Source: Armatimonadota bacterium | GTDB lineage: Bacteria > Armatimonadota > UBA5829 > JAUSEB01 | Assembly (NCBI GenBank): GCA_030649165.1 | Contig: JAUSGG010000145.1 | Location: 1 to 39,670, forward strand | Direction: 5' to 3' | DNA: 39,670 nt | Shown: positions 30,769 through 37,770 of the stretch, piece by piece | Layout of the letters: the number at the start of each line of letters is the position of its first letter | Position numbering within the stretch: position 1 is the first letter of the stretch | The notes under the pieces: generated by a model | Database searches by the model: none | What the model was told of the DNA's origin: nothing | What the model saw: only the letters and a program-made list of their open reading frames with translations | Program-made: the position numbers and the translations under genes

Positions 30769-32087
30769 GGCCGCACCTCCGCGACCACATAAGCGTCAGT
30801 GTTGATATACTTCGCCGCCACCGCGCGGATTTGCTCCGGAGTCACTTTTCGGATATGCTCTATATACGTCAGAGAGAACTTGTAGTCTCCAAGCGATTCG
30901 TAGAAGCCGAGCAGTCGAGCGCGCCCGGAAAACGTCTCGGCGTTGAACGCGTAGCCGCCCTCCAGCGTGCGTTTCGCCGCCGCGACCTCCGCGTCCGTCA
31001 TCGGGACCACTTTGATCTGCTTTAACCTGGCCAGGACGGCTTCCCTCACTTGCTCGATGGCCCCGGTCTCCGCGCCGACCATGAACATCACGTTCCCCGG
31101 GTCCTTGTGAGTGGTGAAATCGCCTGAGATGGCCTGCACTTCCGGTTTTGCCATAAGCGTCGTGTCCATCCAGCTCTTGTAACCCACGGCCATGCGCTCC
31201 AGCAGGACGTCCATCGCGTACACGTCATTGGGGTCCTTTATTCCCGGAGCGGGAAAGCTCAGGGCGGAATACGCGATCTTCGTTCCGCGTGTCGCCGTCT
31301 CCTTGCGCGCTTCGGTCAGCGCGGGTTCGACGGGCGTCGTCAACCGCGGAACGTCTTTCTTCTTGAATTCCGCGAAGGCCCGCCTTACGGCTTCAGTCGC
31401 TTTGGCCGCTTCGATGTCGCCCACTATAATGACCGCCATGTTGTTTGGGACAAAGTAGGTGTCGTAGAAGCCGCGAATCTGCTCCGTCGTCATTGCCGTT
31501 ACGTTGGCCGCGCTGCCTTCGATGGGCAGGCCATAAGGATGGTTCGAGAACGATGCCTTCGCCACCAGGCTCGCGACGGTCTGGAGCGGATCGCTGTCGC
31601 GTCGGGCAATCTCATCGAGGATTATGGTCCGCTCGCGGTCCACCAGCTTCGGATCGAGTTTCGCGCGCATGGTGACGTCCGTGATGACGTCCAGCGCCGT
31701 GTCGAAATACTTGCCGGCGACGACCGTGCCGATCCTGACGCTGTCCTTGGAAGTCGCCGCGTCCAGGGTCGCGCCGAGTGACTCGATCTCCAGATCGGCC
31801 TGTCCCTCGCCCCGTCGGGCCGTCCCCTTGAACAGGACGTGTTCGATGAAGTGCGATACGCCGTTGTTGCTCTTGGTCTCATAGAGCGTTCCGGCTTTCA
31901 CCCACACTTCCAACGCCACCAGGGCCGCGGAATGGTCCTCGAGCGTTATGACCTTCAACCCGTTATCAAGCGTGGTCGCGGTGACCGCCGATTGATCGAA
32001 CGGTTCCGCGAGAGCGGCGGAAACGACCAGCAGGGCCAAAACGTAGTATAGTATAATCAGACAAACAGTTCTGACGATCGATCTCAA
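30765..32087 (-). CDS. M16 zinc metallopeptidase, active subunit
   Basis: This 440-residue protein has a hydrophobic export segment, then an M16 core with GVSHFIEHVLFKGT supplying HFIEH and the downstream Glu expected near ESLGATLDA. PYGLPIEGSAANVTAMTTEQ and the FVPNNMAVIIVGDI strand complete the first half. It should cleave peptides outside the cytoplasm as a heterodimer with the inactive partner encoded downstream. The TTG at 32087 (GGGAG 10 bases upstream) gives a normal-length protein with a signal. The open frame continues 283 codons further upstream, but only as the antisense of rodA, so that part is rejected. The start is moderately certain. Confidence 0.88.
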   Translation of the reverse strand: MRSIVRTVCLIILYYVLALLVVSAALAEPFDQSAVTATTLDNGLKVITLEDHSAALVALEVWVKAGTLYETKSNNGVSHFIEHVLFKGTARRGEGQADLEIESLGATLDAATSKDSVRIGTVVAGKYFDTALDVITDVTMRAKLDPKLVDRERTIILDEIARRDSDPLQTVASLVAKASFSNHPYGLPIEGSAANVTAMTTEQIRGFYDTYFVPNNMAVIIVGDIEAAKATEAVRRAFAEFKKKDVPRLTTPVEPALTEARKETATRGTKIAYSALSFPAPGIKDPNDVYAMDVLLERMAVGYKSWMDTTLMAKPEVQAISGDFTTHKDPGNVMFMVGAETGAIEQVREAVLARLKQIKVVPMTDAEVAAAKRTLEGGYAFNAETFSGRARLLGFYESLGDYKFSLTYIEHIRKVTPEQIRAVAAKYINTDAYVVAEVRP

Positions 32088-32130
32088 GATACGTTGTCTC
32101 CCATAACCCCTGACGGCAGGAGGTATTCCA

Positions 32131-32157
32131 ATGCCCGTGGTTGTAGCGGCTAACTGA
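32131..32157 (+). CDS. Putative eight-codon leader peptide before rodA
   Basis: ATG-initiated frame encoding MPVVVAAN and a TGA stop. GGCAGGAGG precedes it by 6 bases, a better ribosome-binding site than rodA's own. The stop is 5 bases before the rodA ATG, so ribosomes ending here could reinitiate at rodA. It may be a regulatory or coupling leader. It could be accidental, but the strong site has no other obvious purpose. Confidence 0.45.
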   Translation: MPVVVAAN

Positions 32158-32162
32158 AGATA

Positions 32163-33263
32163 ATGAACCGCCGGAATCTCAGACATTTTGACTTTATTCT
32201 CGTCGGCTGCGCGCTGGCAATAGTCGCGTTCAGCCTGCTTGCGATCTACAGCGCGAGCAAGGGCGGCCCGGAGGGCGCCGATCGCGTCAAGAGGCAGATC
32301 ATCTGGGCTACCATCGGCGTGGCGGCCCTGTTCGCAATCTCCTCGATCGACCACAAGGCTTACCCGCGCATCGCCGGGAAGATATACGGCGCAAATCTGG
32401 CCCTCTTGCTGGCGGTGCTGCTGATCGGCAGGACCGCAAAGGGCGCCCAGCGATGGATCGGCGTCGGCCCGATCGCCATCCAGCCCTCGGAGCTTGCCAA
32501 GATCGCCATCATCATAGCGTTGGCGGCGTTCCTCGTGGCGCGGCGCAACCAGATTCGCGAGTTTCACATCGTCGTGAAATCGTTTCTCTATATCGCCGTT
32601 CCGATGCTTCTGATATTCAAACAGCCCGACCTTGGCACCGCGCTCGTGCTGCTGGCGATCTGGTTCGGTATGCTGTACTTCGGGGGCGCCAGACTCCGCC
32701 ACCTCGTAGCATTTGTCCTGGCCGGCGCTCTGCTGTTCACCGCCGCGTGGCACGTCGGAATCCTCAGGGACTACCAGAAAAAGCGTCTCGTCACGTTCGT
32801 GAACCCCGAGGCCGACCCGAAAGCCAGCGGATATCACATACGGCAGTCCAGGATCGCAATCGGATCGGGCCGGTTCCTCGGAAAAGGATACCTGCGCGGC
32901 ACTCAGAACAAACTGCGCTTTATACCGGAACAGCACACCGACTTCATATTCACGATGGTCGGCGAGGAACTGGGTTTCGTCGGCGGAGCGTTTCTGCTGC
33001 TGCTCTACCTCTGCCTCCTCCAGCGCGGGGCCGCCATTATGGTGACCGCCGAGGACCCCGTAGGGCGACTGATCGCCGGCGGCATATTATCAATGTTCGT
33101 ATTTCAGATATTCATCAATACGGGCATGACTATGGGTATAATGCCCGTCACGGGCGTGCCTCTGCCCATGTTCAGCTATGGCGGCAGCAGCCTGCTCGCC
33201 AGCCTCATTGCTATCGGCATCCTCGCCGGCATCTACGCCCGGCGGCATAAGATCAACTTCTAG
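32163..33263 (+). CDS. rodA: RodA, SEDS-family peptidoglycan glycosyltransferase
   Basis: This 366-residue polytopic membrane protein has about ten hydrophobic segments. SEDS features include RWIGVGPIAIQPSELAKIAI, KQPDLGTALVLLAIWFG, HIRQSRIAIGSGRFLGKG, EQHTDFIFTMVGEELGF, NTGMTMGIMPVTGVPLPMFS and YGGSSLLASLIAIG. RodA polymerises lipid II into glycan strands in the elongation machinery together with a class B PBP. No mreBCD or pbp2 gene is beside it. The start lacks a good ribosome-binding site of its own but lies 5 bases after the eight-codon leader. RodA is preferred over FtsW by overall pattern and short termini. Confidence 0.92.
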   Translation: MNRRNLRHFDFILVGCALAIVAFSLLAIYSASKGGPEGADRVKRQIIWATIGVAALFAISSIDHKAYPRIAGKIYGANLALLLAVLLIGRTAKGAQRWIGVGPIAIQPSELAKIAIIIALAAFLVARRNQIREFHIVVKSFLYIAVPMLLIFKQPDLGTALVLLAIWFGMLYFGGARLRHLVAFVLAGALLFTAAWHVGILRDYQKKRLVTFVNPEADPKASGYHIRQSRIAIGSGRFLGKGYLRGTQNKLRFIPEQHTDFIFTMVGEELGFVGGAFLLLLYLCLLQRGAAIMVTAEDPVGRLIAGGILSMFVFQIFINTGMTMGIMPVTGVPLPMFSYGGSSLLASLIAIGILAGIYARRHKINF

Positions 33264-33333
33264 AGTGGTTAGTGAATCCACTTCCGAAAAACGAGATGCT
33301 GTTCCCAAACGCGCCATTCCGACACTAACCACT
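33264..33333. terminator. 11-bp inverted repeat between convergent rodA and peptidase genes
   Basis: AGTGGTTAGTG (33264-33274) is a perfect inverted match of CACTAACCACT (33323-33333), 48 bases apart and immediately after the rodA stop. Both arms belong to the CACTAACC word family. A bidirectional terminator role is possible but unproven. Confidence 0.35.
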
Positions 33334-33339
33334 ACGCCC

Positions 33340-34416
33340 TTACAGCTCCAGCAGTTCCTTTGTGGCCCCCGTCAGAATCTCACACCCGCTCTCGGTTACG
33401 AGCACGTCGTCCTCTATTCGGACTCCGCCCCAATCGGGAATATATATCCCCGGCTCCACGGTCATCACCATCCCAGGCTCCAGAATAATCGTGCTGGTCC
33501 TCGAAAAGCCGGGACCGTCGTGCACGCCGCGGCCGAGGCTGTGCCCCAACCCATGTCCGAAGTATTCGCCGTAACCGGCGGCCGCTATATGATCGCGGGC
33601 CACTGCGTCCACGTCTTTGCCGGCGGCCCCTGGCCGCACCACGTCAATAGCCTTCAACTGCGCCTGGAGGACCGTATTGTACACCTCTCGCTGCTTCGCG
33701 TCCGCCTTGCCGAGACAGACCGTGCGCGTCAAATCGGACGGATACTGCCCGTATTCCGCCCCGAAGTCCATCTTCACGAGCTGGCCCGCCTCCAGGATTC
33801 TATCCGACGGCTGCGCGTGCGGAAACGCCGCGTGAGGACCGGCAGCGACTATGGTGTCGAACGCCGGCTTGTCCGCTCCGTGCCTGCGCATACAGAAGTC
33901 CATGTCGATCGCCAGTTCGCGCTCGCTCATCCCCGGTTTGATTCGCCCGATGACGTCCTCGAAGCACTTGTCGCTGATCGCAACGGCCTGCCTGATCGCC
34001 GCGACCTCCTGCGAGTCTTTGACGAGGCGGAGATCATCTACGAATCGCAGCGCGCCGTAATACCTGACCGACAGCAGAGTTCGGAGCTTGCGGTGGTCGG
34101 CGTAAGACATGTGGTCCGCCTCGAACGCCAGCCTCCGCGTTTTCATCTCTTTGACCACGCAGGCCGCGGCGGGCAGGACGGAGTCTTTGTATTCCCTTAC
34201 CTGAAATCGCCTGCACTGTTCGGAAGCCTGGAGCGTGTAGCGTGAATCCACGAGAAGAACGGCGTCCGATTTACTGACAATGGCCGTTGCGGTCGATCCG
34301 GTGAACCCGGTCAGATAGCGGACGTTATCCATATTTGTGACCAGTACCACGTCAAGCCGCTTTTCCGCCAGCTTGCTCCTCAAACGGGCAAGCCGTCCCT
34401 CAACCGCCCGGTCCAT
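33340..34416 (-). CDS. M24 metallopeptidase (Xaa-Pro aminopeptidase/dipeptidase family)
   Basis: From ATG 34416 this is a 358-residue protein with a creatinase-like N-terminal domain (NVRYLTGFTGSTATAIVSK, LVDSRYTLQASEQ). The pita-bread catalytic domain follows. The five expected metal ligands are visible: two Asp in VKMDFGAEYGQYPSDLTRTV, His in GHGLGHSLGRGVHD, and two Glu in MTVEPGIYI and GVRIEDDVLV. It removes residues next to proline in the cytoplasm. The internal ATG is preferred over the upstream GTG because the extra codons run through a 26-bp palindromic repeat (34424-34449). It lies 43 bases after aroQ, an order common in bacteria. PepP or PepQ specificity is not decided. Confidence 0.9.
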   Translation of the reverse strand: MDRAVEGRLARLRSKLAEKRLDVVLVTNMDNVRYLTGFTGSTATAIVSKSDAVLLVDSRYTLQASEQCRRFQVREYKDSVLPAAACVVKEMKTRRLAFEADHMSYADHRKLRTLLSVRYYGALRFVDDLRLVKDSQEVAAIRQAVAISDKCFEDVIGRIKPGMSERELAIDMDFCMRRHGADKPAFDTIVAAGPHAAFPHAQPSDRILEAGQLVKMDFGAEYGQYPSDLTRTVCLGKADAKQREVYNTVLQAQLKAIDVVRPGAAGKDVDAVARDHIAAAGYGEYFGHGLGHSLGRGVHDGPGFSRTSTIILEPGMVMTVEPGIYIPDWGGVRIEDDVLVTESGCEILTGATKELLEL

Positions 34417-34423
34417 TTCCGTT

Positions 34424-34449
34424 GTTTCGGGAAACCCCTTTCCCGAAAC
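34424..34449. repeat. 26-bp GTTTCGGG palindrome between aroQ and the M24 gene
   Basis: GTTTCGGGAAA (34424-34434) and TTTCCCGAAAC (34439-34449) form an 11-bp perfect stem with a 4-nt loop. The ends equal those of the 80-bp elements at 1240-1319 and 21575-21653, so this may be a minimal relic. It sits in the intergenic leader of the M24 gene. Confidence 0.7.
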
Positions 34450-34459
34450 CCTTGTCCCC

Positions 34460-34903
34460 TTACGACTCACGCTCTATAATCCTCTTCAGCGCGTCGAGCG
34501 CCAGCACGTATCCATCCCCGCCGAAGCCGACTATCTGCCCGGTCACAACCGGAGCGGTCATAGATCGGCGCCGGAACTTCTCTCTGGCGTGGACGTTGGA
34601 CAAATGCACCTCCACCGCCGGAAGGCCCGTCGCCGCGATGGCGTCTCGAATAGCGATACTGTAATGCGTGTAGGCGCCCGGGTTGATCACTATCCCCTGA
34701 GCCCAACCGACCGCCGATTGGACGGCGCCGACTATCTCGCCTTCGATGTTGGACTGAAACAGCCGGACCTCCATTTCCAGTTCGGTCGCCTTCGCCTCGA
34801 TCCGGACGTTGATCTGATCGAGGGTCTCAACACCGTACACCCCCGGCTCTCTGCGGCCCAGCATGTTGAGGTTCGGACCGTGCACTACCAGTATTTTGAT
34901 CAT
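34460..34903 (-). CDS. aroQ: 3-dehydroquinate dehydratase, type II
   Basis: This 147-residue protein is full length for the type II dodecameric enzyme, which converts 3-dehydroquinate to 3-dehydroshikimate in the shikimate pathway. Signature features are [21 protein letters not shown] (active-site Asn and the catalytic loop with Arg and Tyr), [26 protein letters not shown] and [32 protein letters not shown] lies near the end. Its ATG overlaps the stop of the Trm112-like gene by four bases (ATGA), so the two are translationally coupled. The M24 peptidase follows. Confidence 0.96.
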   Translation of the reverse strand: MIKILVVHGPNLNMLGRREPGVYGVETLDQINVRIEAKATELEMEVRLFQSNIEGEIVGAVQSAVGWAQGIVINPGAYTHYSIAIRDAIAATGLPAVEVHLSNVHAREKFRRRSMTAPVVTGQIVGFGGDGYVLALDALKRIIERES

Positions 34904-35088
34904 CCGCCTCCTCCCGGTTGTTCCCTCGTAAGCCGCGCTTCATCTATCAGCATGATCGGCATGTCGTCTCTTATCGGGTAGGCCCGTCCGCATTTGTCGC
35001 AGATAAGCTCGTCGCCCTCCAGCCTCACCGGAGGACGGTCATCACACGCCGGACAAGCCAGAATATCCAACATCTTTTGATCTACCAT
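34900..35088 (-). CDS. Trm112-like zinc-ribbon protein
   Basis: This 62-residue protein begins [15 protein letters not shown] and continues [20 protein letters not shown]. The two CxxC pairs (CPAC and CDKC) should bind one zinc ion, and the [10 protein letters not shown] stretch is typical of the Trm112/YcaR family. Trm112 proteins activate methyltransferases that act on tRNA, rRNA or release factors; small bacterial relatives are poorly studied. The gene has GGAGGG directly before its ATG and overlaps aroQ by four bases. The C-terminal tail is short and Gly-rich. Confidence 0.88.
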   Translation of the reverse strand: MVDQKMLDILACPACDDRPPVRLEGDELICDKCGRAYPIRDDMPIMLIDEARLTREQPGGGG

Positions 35089-35111
35089 CCATTTCCCTCC
35101 CCCAACGACTC

Positions 35112-35183
35112 GACCTCCCCCTAACCCCCTCCTAAGAGGAGGGGGAACTCCCTCTCCTTTCAGGAGAGGGCTGGGGTGAGGTC
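35112..35183 (+). repeat. 72-bp double-hairpin repeat, full copy
   Basis: CCCCTCCTAAGAGGAGGGG and CCCTCTCCTTTCAGGAGAGGG stems lie between GACCTCCCCC and GGGGTGAGGTC arms. This is the same element as 28156-28226 in opposite orientation. CAACCATCAACCAACAACC words follow (35182-35206). Confidence 0.75.
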
Positions 35184-35202
35184 AACCATCAACCAACAAC
35201 CG

Positions 35203-35943
35203 TCAACCTTCCCTGGGTATCGACGCCATATACGCCCACACGGCGTCCTCCACCATACCATCGACCATCACGCGCCCGCCGCTCAGCCAGATCGCCCTGG
35301 ACGCGACCTTCTGCACCGCCTGCAAATCGTGGGACACGAAGATGATCGTCTTGCCCGCCTTCTGGAACTCGCCGATCTTCTCGTAACACTTCTCCTGAAA
35401 CGGCTCGTCGCCGACTGCGATGACTTCGTCTATCAGCAGCACGTCCGGGTCAACCTGGACCGCCACCGAAAAGCCCAGGCGCATCACCATCCCGTTCGAG
35501 TAGCTCCTGAGCGGCGTGTCGACGAACTTGCCAAGCTCCGAGAACTCCAGAATGTCATCCAGGCGGCGGCGGATTTCCCGCGTCCTCAGTCCAAGAATCG
35601 CGCCGTTCAGGTAGATATTCTCCAGCCCGGTCAGGTCGGGGTGTAACCCCGCGCCGAGTTCGAGCAACGCCGACACCCGCCCCCGCACGACGATCTTGCC
35701 GCGGGTGGGCTTGAACACATTGCCCAGCAGTCGCAGAAGCGTGCTCTTGCCGGAGCCGTTCCGGCCTATGACCGCCGTCGTTTGCCCCGGATCGATGCTG
35801 AACGAAACGTTGTCGAGAGCAACAAGCTCCTCGCATCGCGGGCGGCGAAAGGAGAGCGCCAGCGACTTGAGCGAGTTGTTCCGCCCGTGGCAGAGCTTGA
35901 AACTCTTCGTAACGCTCGATAATTCGACTGCCGCTTTCGTCAT
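35203..35943 (-). CDS. Polysaccharide/teichoic-acid export ABC ATPase (TagH/Wzt-type)
   Basis: This 246-residue ATPase has Walker A GRNGSGKST, the signature SYSNGMVMRLGFS, Walker B VLLIDEVIAVGD and the H-loop in IIFVSHDLQAV. The LKSLALSFRRPRCEELVALD region, GAGLHPDLTGLENIYLNG and DEPFQEKCYEKI are typical of exporters of lipid-linked polysaccharide. It lacks the C-terminal carbohydrate-binding domain of longer Wzt proteins. The ATG lies one base after the permease stop, so they form a coupled pair that flips a finished glycan across the inner membrane. A longer frame upstream is the permease gene read out of phase and is not used. Confidence 0.92.
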   Translation of the reverse strand: MTKAAVELSSVTKSFKLCHGRNNSLKSLALSFRRPRCEELVALDNVSFSIDPGQTTAVIGRNGSGKSTLLRLLGNVFKPTRGKIVVRGRVSALLELGAGLHPDLTGLENIYLNGAILGLRTREIRRRLDDILEFSELGKFVDTPLRSYSNGMVMRLGFSVAVQVDPDVLLIDEVIAVGDEPFQEKCYEKIGEFQKAGKTIIFVSHDLQAVQKVASRAIWLSGGRVMVDGMVEDAVWAYMASIPREG

Positions 35944-35944
35944 C

Positions 35945-36805
35945 TCACAACATCTCCGCAAAGCCCCACTTGCGCTTGTTGAAAAACCGATAGCCAACAA
36001 TCGCAAGCAGGATAGAGATAAGCGCGGCTATGCCCAGATAGCCCCAGTTCATCGGCATATCCGAAAGCTTCGCTCCGCGGAGGGTGAATTCGGGAAACGG
36101 GCTCAACAGAATCTTGCGGTAACCCATCAGCAGAGCGTTGAGCGGGTTGATCTGGTAGAGGACCCACAACGGCTCCTTAAACGCCGCCGGCAGACGGTGA
36201 GAGTGCATCAGGGCGTTGTGCGCAAGCTCGGAGACGTACATAACCGGGCTCGCGTAGAACAGCGCGTTCAGCCCGACCGCCACGATGAACTTCGTGTCCT
36301 CATAGAAAACGTTCAGACACGATATGAAAAACGCAACGCCGAGGTTGAAGATGAATTGGATAGCCATCAACACCGGCAGCAGCAGCGCGGTCGAGTAGAT
36401 CGGCGCGCGTGGGATCGTCACCAAATAGATAAAGAACACTATGAACGCCAGTATCAGGTGGATCAGGTTCGAGATGACCAGCGACACCGGCAGCGCTTCC
36501 CTGGGGAAATAGACCTTCTTCAGCAAATCGTGGTGTTTGAGCACCGAGTCCGATGCGTCCAGCAGGGACATCTGGAAGAACATCCACGGGAGGAACGCCG
36601 CCAGCAGATACGCCGAGTAGTTCGGGATCCTCACCAGCAGCAGAACCTTGATGACGATGGTGATTATCGCCACCTGCACGAGAGGGTTGATGAGAGACCA
36701 GAAGAAGCCGAGGACCGAGTTCTTGTAACGGACTTTCAGGTCCCGTATGACCAGTTGCGCGACCAGGTCGCGATATTTGTATAGTTCACGGAGGTCTGAT
36801 AGCAT
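35945..36805 (-). CDS. ABC-2 type polysaccharide export permease (TagG/Wzm-type)
   Basis: This 286-residue protein has a cytoplasmic N-terminus (LRELYKYRDLVAQLVIRDLK, VRYKNSVLGFFWSLINPL) and about six membrane segments. The family block LLAAFLPWMFFQMSLLDASD, the coupling segment KKVYFPREALPVS and a NVFYEDTKFIVAVGLNALFY stretch follow. It ends in FFNKRKWGFAEML. With the ATPase it exports an O-antigen-, capsule- or teichoic-acid-like polymer. No glycosyltransferase genes are present here to show which. A near-perfect promoter ends only a few bases before the ATG and no ribosome-binding site is present, so the mRNA may be leaderless. Confidence 0.92.
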   Translation of the reverse strand: MLSDLRELYKYRDLVAQLVIRDLKVRYKNSVLGFFWSLINPLVQVAIITIVIKVLLLVRIPNYSAYLLAAFLPWMFFQMSLLDASDSVLKHHDLLKKVYFPREALPVSLVISNLIHLILAFIVFFIYLVTIPRAPIYSTALLLPVLMAIQFIFNLGVAFFISCLNVFYEDTKFIVAVGLNALFYASPVMYVSELAHNALMHSHRLPAAFKEPLWVLYQINPLNALLMGYRKILLSPFPEFTLRGAKLSDMPMNWGYLGIAALISILLAIVGYRFFNKRKWGFAEML

Positions 36806-36816
36806 AGGTTAGTATC

Positions 36817-36845
36817 AGTATATGTAGCGGCACGGGTAGTGTCAA
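36817..36845 (-). promoter_or_regulatory. Consensus promoter for the ABC export operon
   Basis: On the minus strand, TTGACA (36845-36840), a 17-bp spacer and TATACT (36822-36817). The expected start is about 36810, only about 5 bases before the ATG at 36805. Confidence 0.65.
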
Positions 36846-36870
36846 ACTTCTCGCGGTTGTCGGTTGACGT

Positions 36871-36973
36871 GTCCTATCCGTCCTATCCGTCTCATCCGTC
36901 CTATTTCCCCGACTCTTTCGACTCTTTCGACTCTTCCGACTCGTTCGACTCCTTCGACTCCTTCGACTCCTTG
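36871..36973. repeat. Two adjacent tandem arrays (10-bp and 9-bp units)
   Basis: 36871-36904 holds CCTATCCGT-type units of about 10 bp. 36911-36973 holds seven 9-bp units of the form GACTCTTTC, drifting to GACTCCTTC. They lie between the divergent export and HD genes, and the last units end 34 bases before the HD gene start. Confidence 0.85.
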
Positions 36974-37007
36974 CCCGGATTGTGCTAACATAGAAGCACA
37001 AAATCAG

Positions 37008-37700
37008 ATGGCAAAGAAAGAGTATGTCCCAATGGAAAAGCAACTGATCAAGCTGGATCAGGTCCGCAAGAACGATAAGGTAAAGATATATCTCGAAAAG
37101 GCAAATGAGCAGATGAACGCGCTCGGTTATACGGAGCACGGCTTCAGGCACGCGGGGATAGTGGCGGGTATGGCCAGGTATATCCCGGTCAGCCTTGGAC
37201 TGGATCCCCGGCTTGCGGAGTTGGCGGCGATCTCCGGCTACCTGCACGATATCGGCAACGTGATCAACCGCAAGGACCATGGTGAGCTGAGCGCGATGCT
37301 GGCCTACGACATATTGAAGGAAATGGGAATGGACCCGGCGGAGATCGCCACGATAATGGGCGCCATCGGCAACCACGAAGAGGAACTGGGCTGTCCGATA
37401 AGCAGCATTGGGGCCGCCCTGATCCTGGCCGACAAGGCCGACGTGCACCGCTCGCGCGTTCAGAACCCGAATCCGCTCGCCTTCGACATACACGACCGCG
37501 TCAACCACGCGGTAACGCATTCGCAGCTTCGCATGGATACCGAGCAGAAATCGATCAACCTGGAGCTTACCACCGACACCCAGTCGGCGAGCGTTATGGA
37601 GTATTTCGAGATATTCCTGCTGCGCATGCTGATGAGCCGCAGAGCGGCTGACTTCTTCGGCTGCAAGTTCAAACTGATAATCAACGGGGTGGAGTTGTAG
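37008..37700 (+). CDS. HD-domain phosphohydrolase
   Basis: This 230-residue protein has HGFRHAGIVAGMARYIP (H48), the HD pair at 80-81 in GYLHDIGNV, H91 in KDHGELSA and H123 in IGNHEEELG. These are the metal ligands of an HD phosphohydrolase. SAALILADKADVHRSRV-type sequence and a C-terminal region of unknown role follow. The substrate could be a nucleotide or cyclic nucleotide; nothing here decides. The ATG at 37008 was chosen because earlier codons fall in tandem repeats; the ribosome-binding site is weak (AGAAG). A -35-like TCGACT from the array and TAACAT with a 17-bp spacer might drive it. Confidence 0.85.
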   Translation: MAKKEYVPMEKQLIKLDQVRKNDKVKIYLEKANEQMNALGYTEHGFRHAGIVAGMARYIPVSLGLDPRLAELAAISGYLHDIGNVINRKDHGELSAMLAYDILKEMGMDPAEIATIMGAIGNHEEELGCPISSIGAALILADKADVHRSRVQNPNPLAFDIHDRVNHAVTHSQLRMDTEQKSINLELTTDTQSASVMEYFEIFLLRMLMSRRAADFFGCKFKLIINGVEL

Positions 37701-37722
37701 AGGTGTCCCGAAGTCAGCGAAC

Positions 37723-37770
37723 CTCTCCCCTAACCTCTCCCCAACCCTCCCCTAAGAGGGGAGGGAGTTT
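37723..37770. repeat. Partial double-hairpin repeat
   Basis: CCCTCCCCTAAGAGGGGAGGG forms a strong hairpin between the HD gene and the convergent glycosidase gene, preceded by CCTCTCCCCTAACCTCTCC. It may also act as a bidirectional terminator. Confidence 0.6.

Noticed and set aside
32088-32936. N-terminal extension of the active M16 peptidase frame
   Set aside because: The extra ~280 codons are the antisense of rodA and its leader; the TTG at 32087 gives a normal signal peptide and length.
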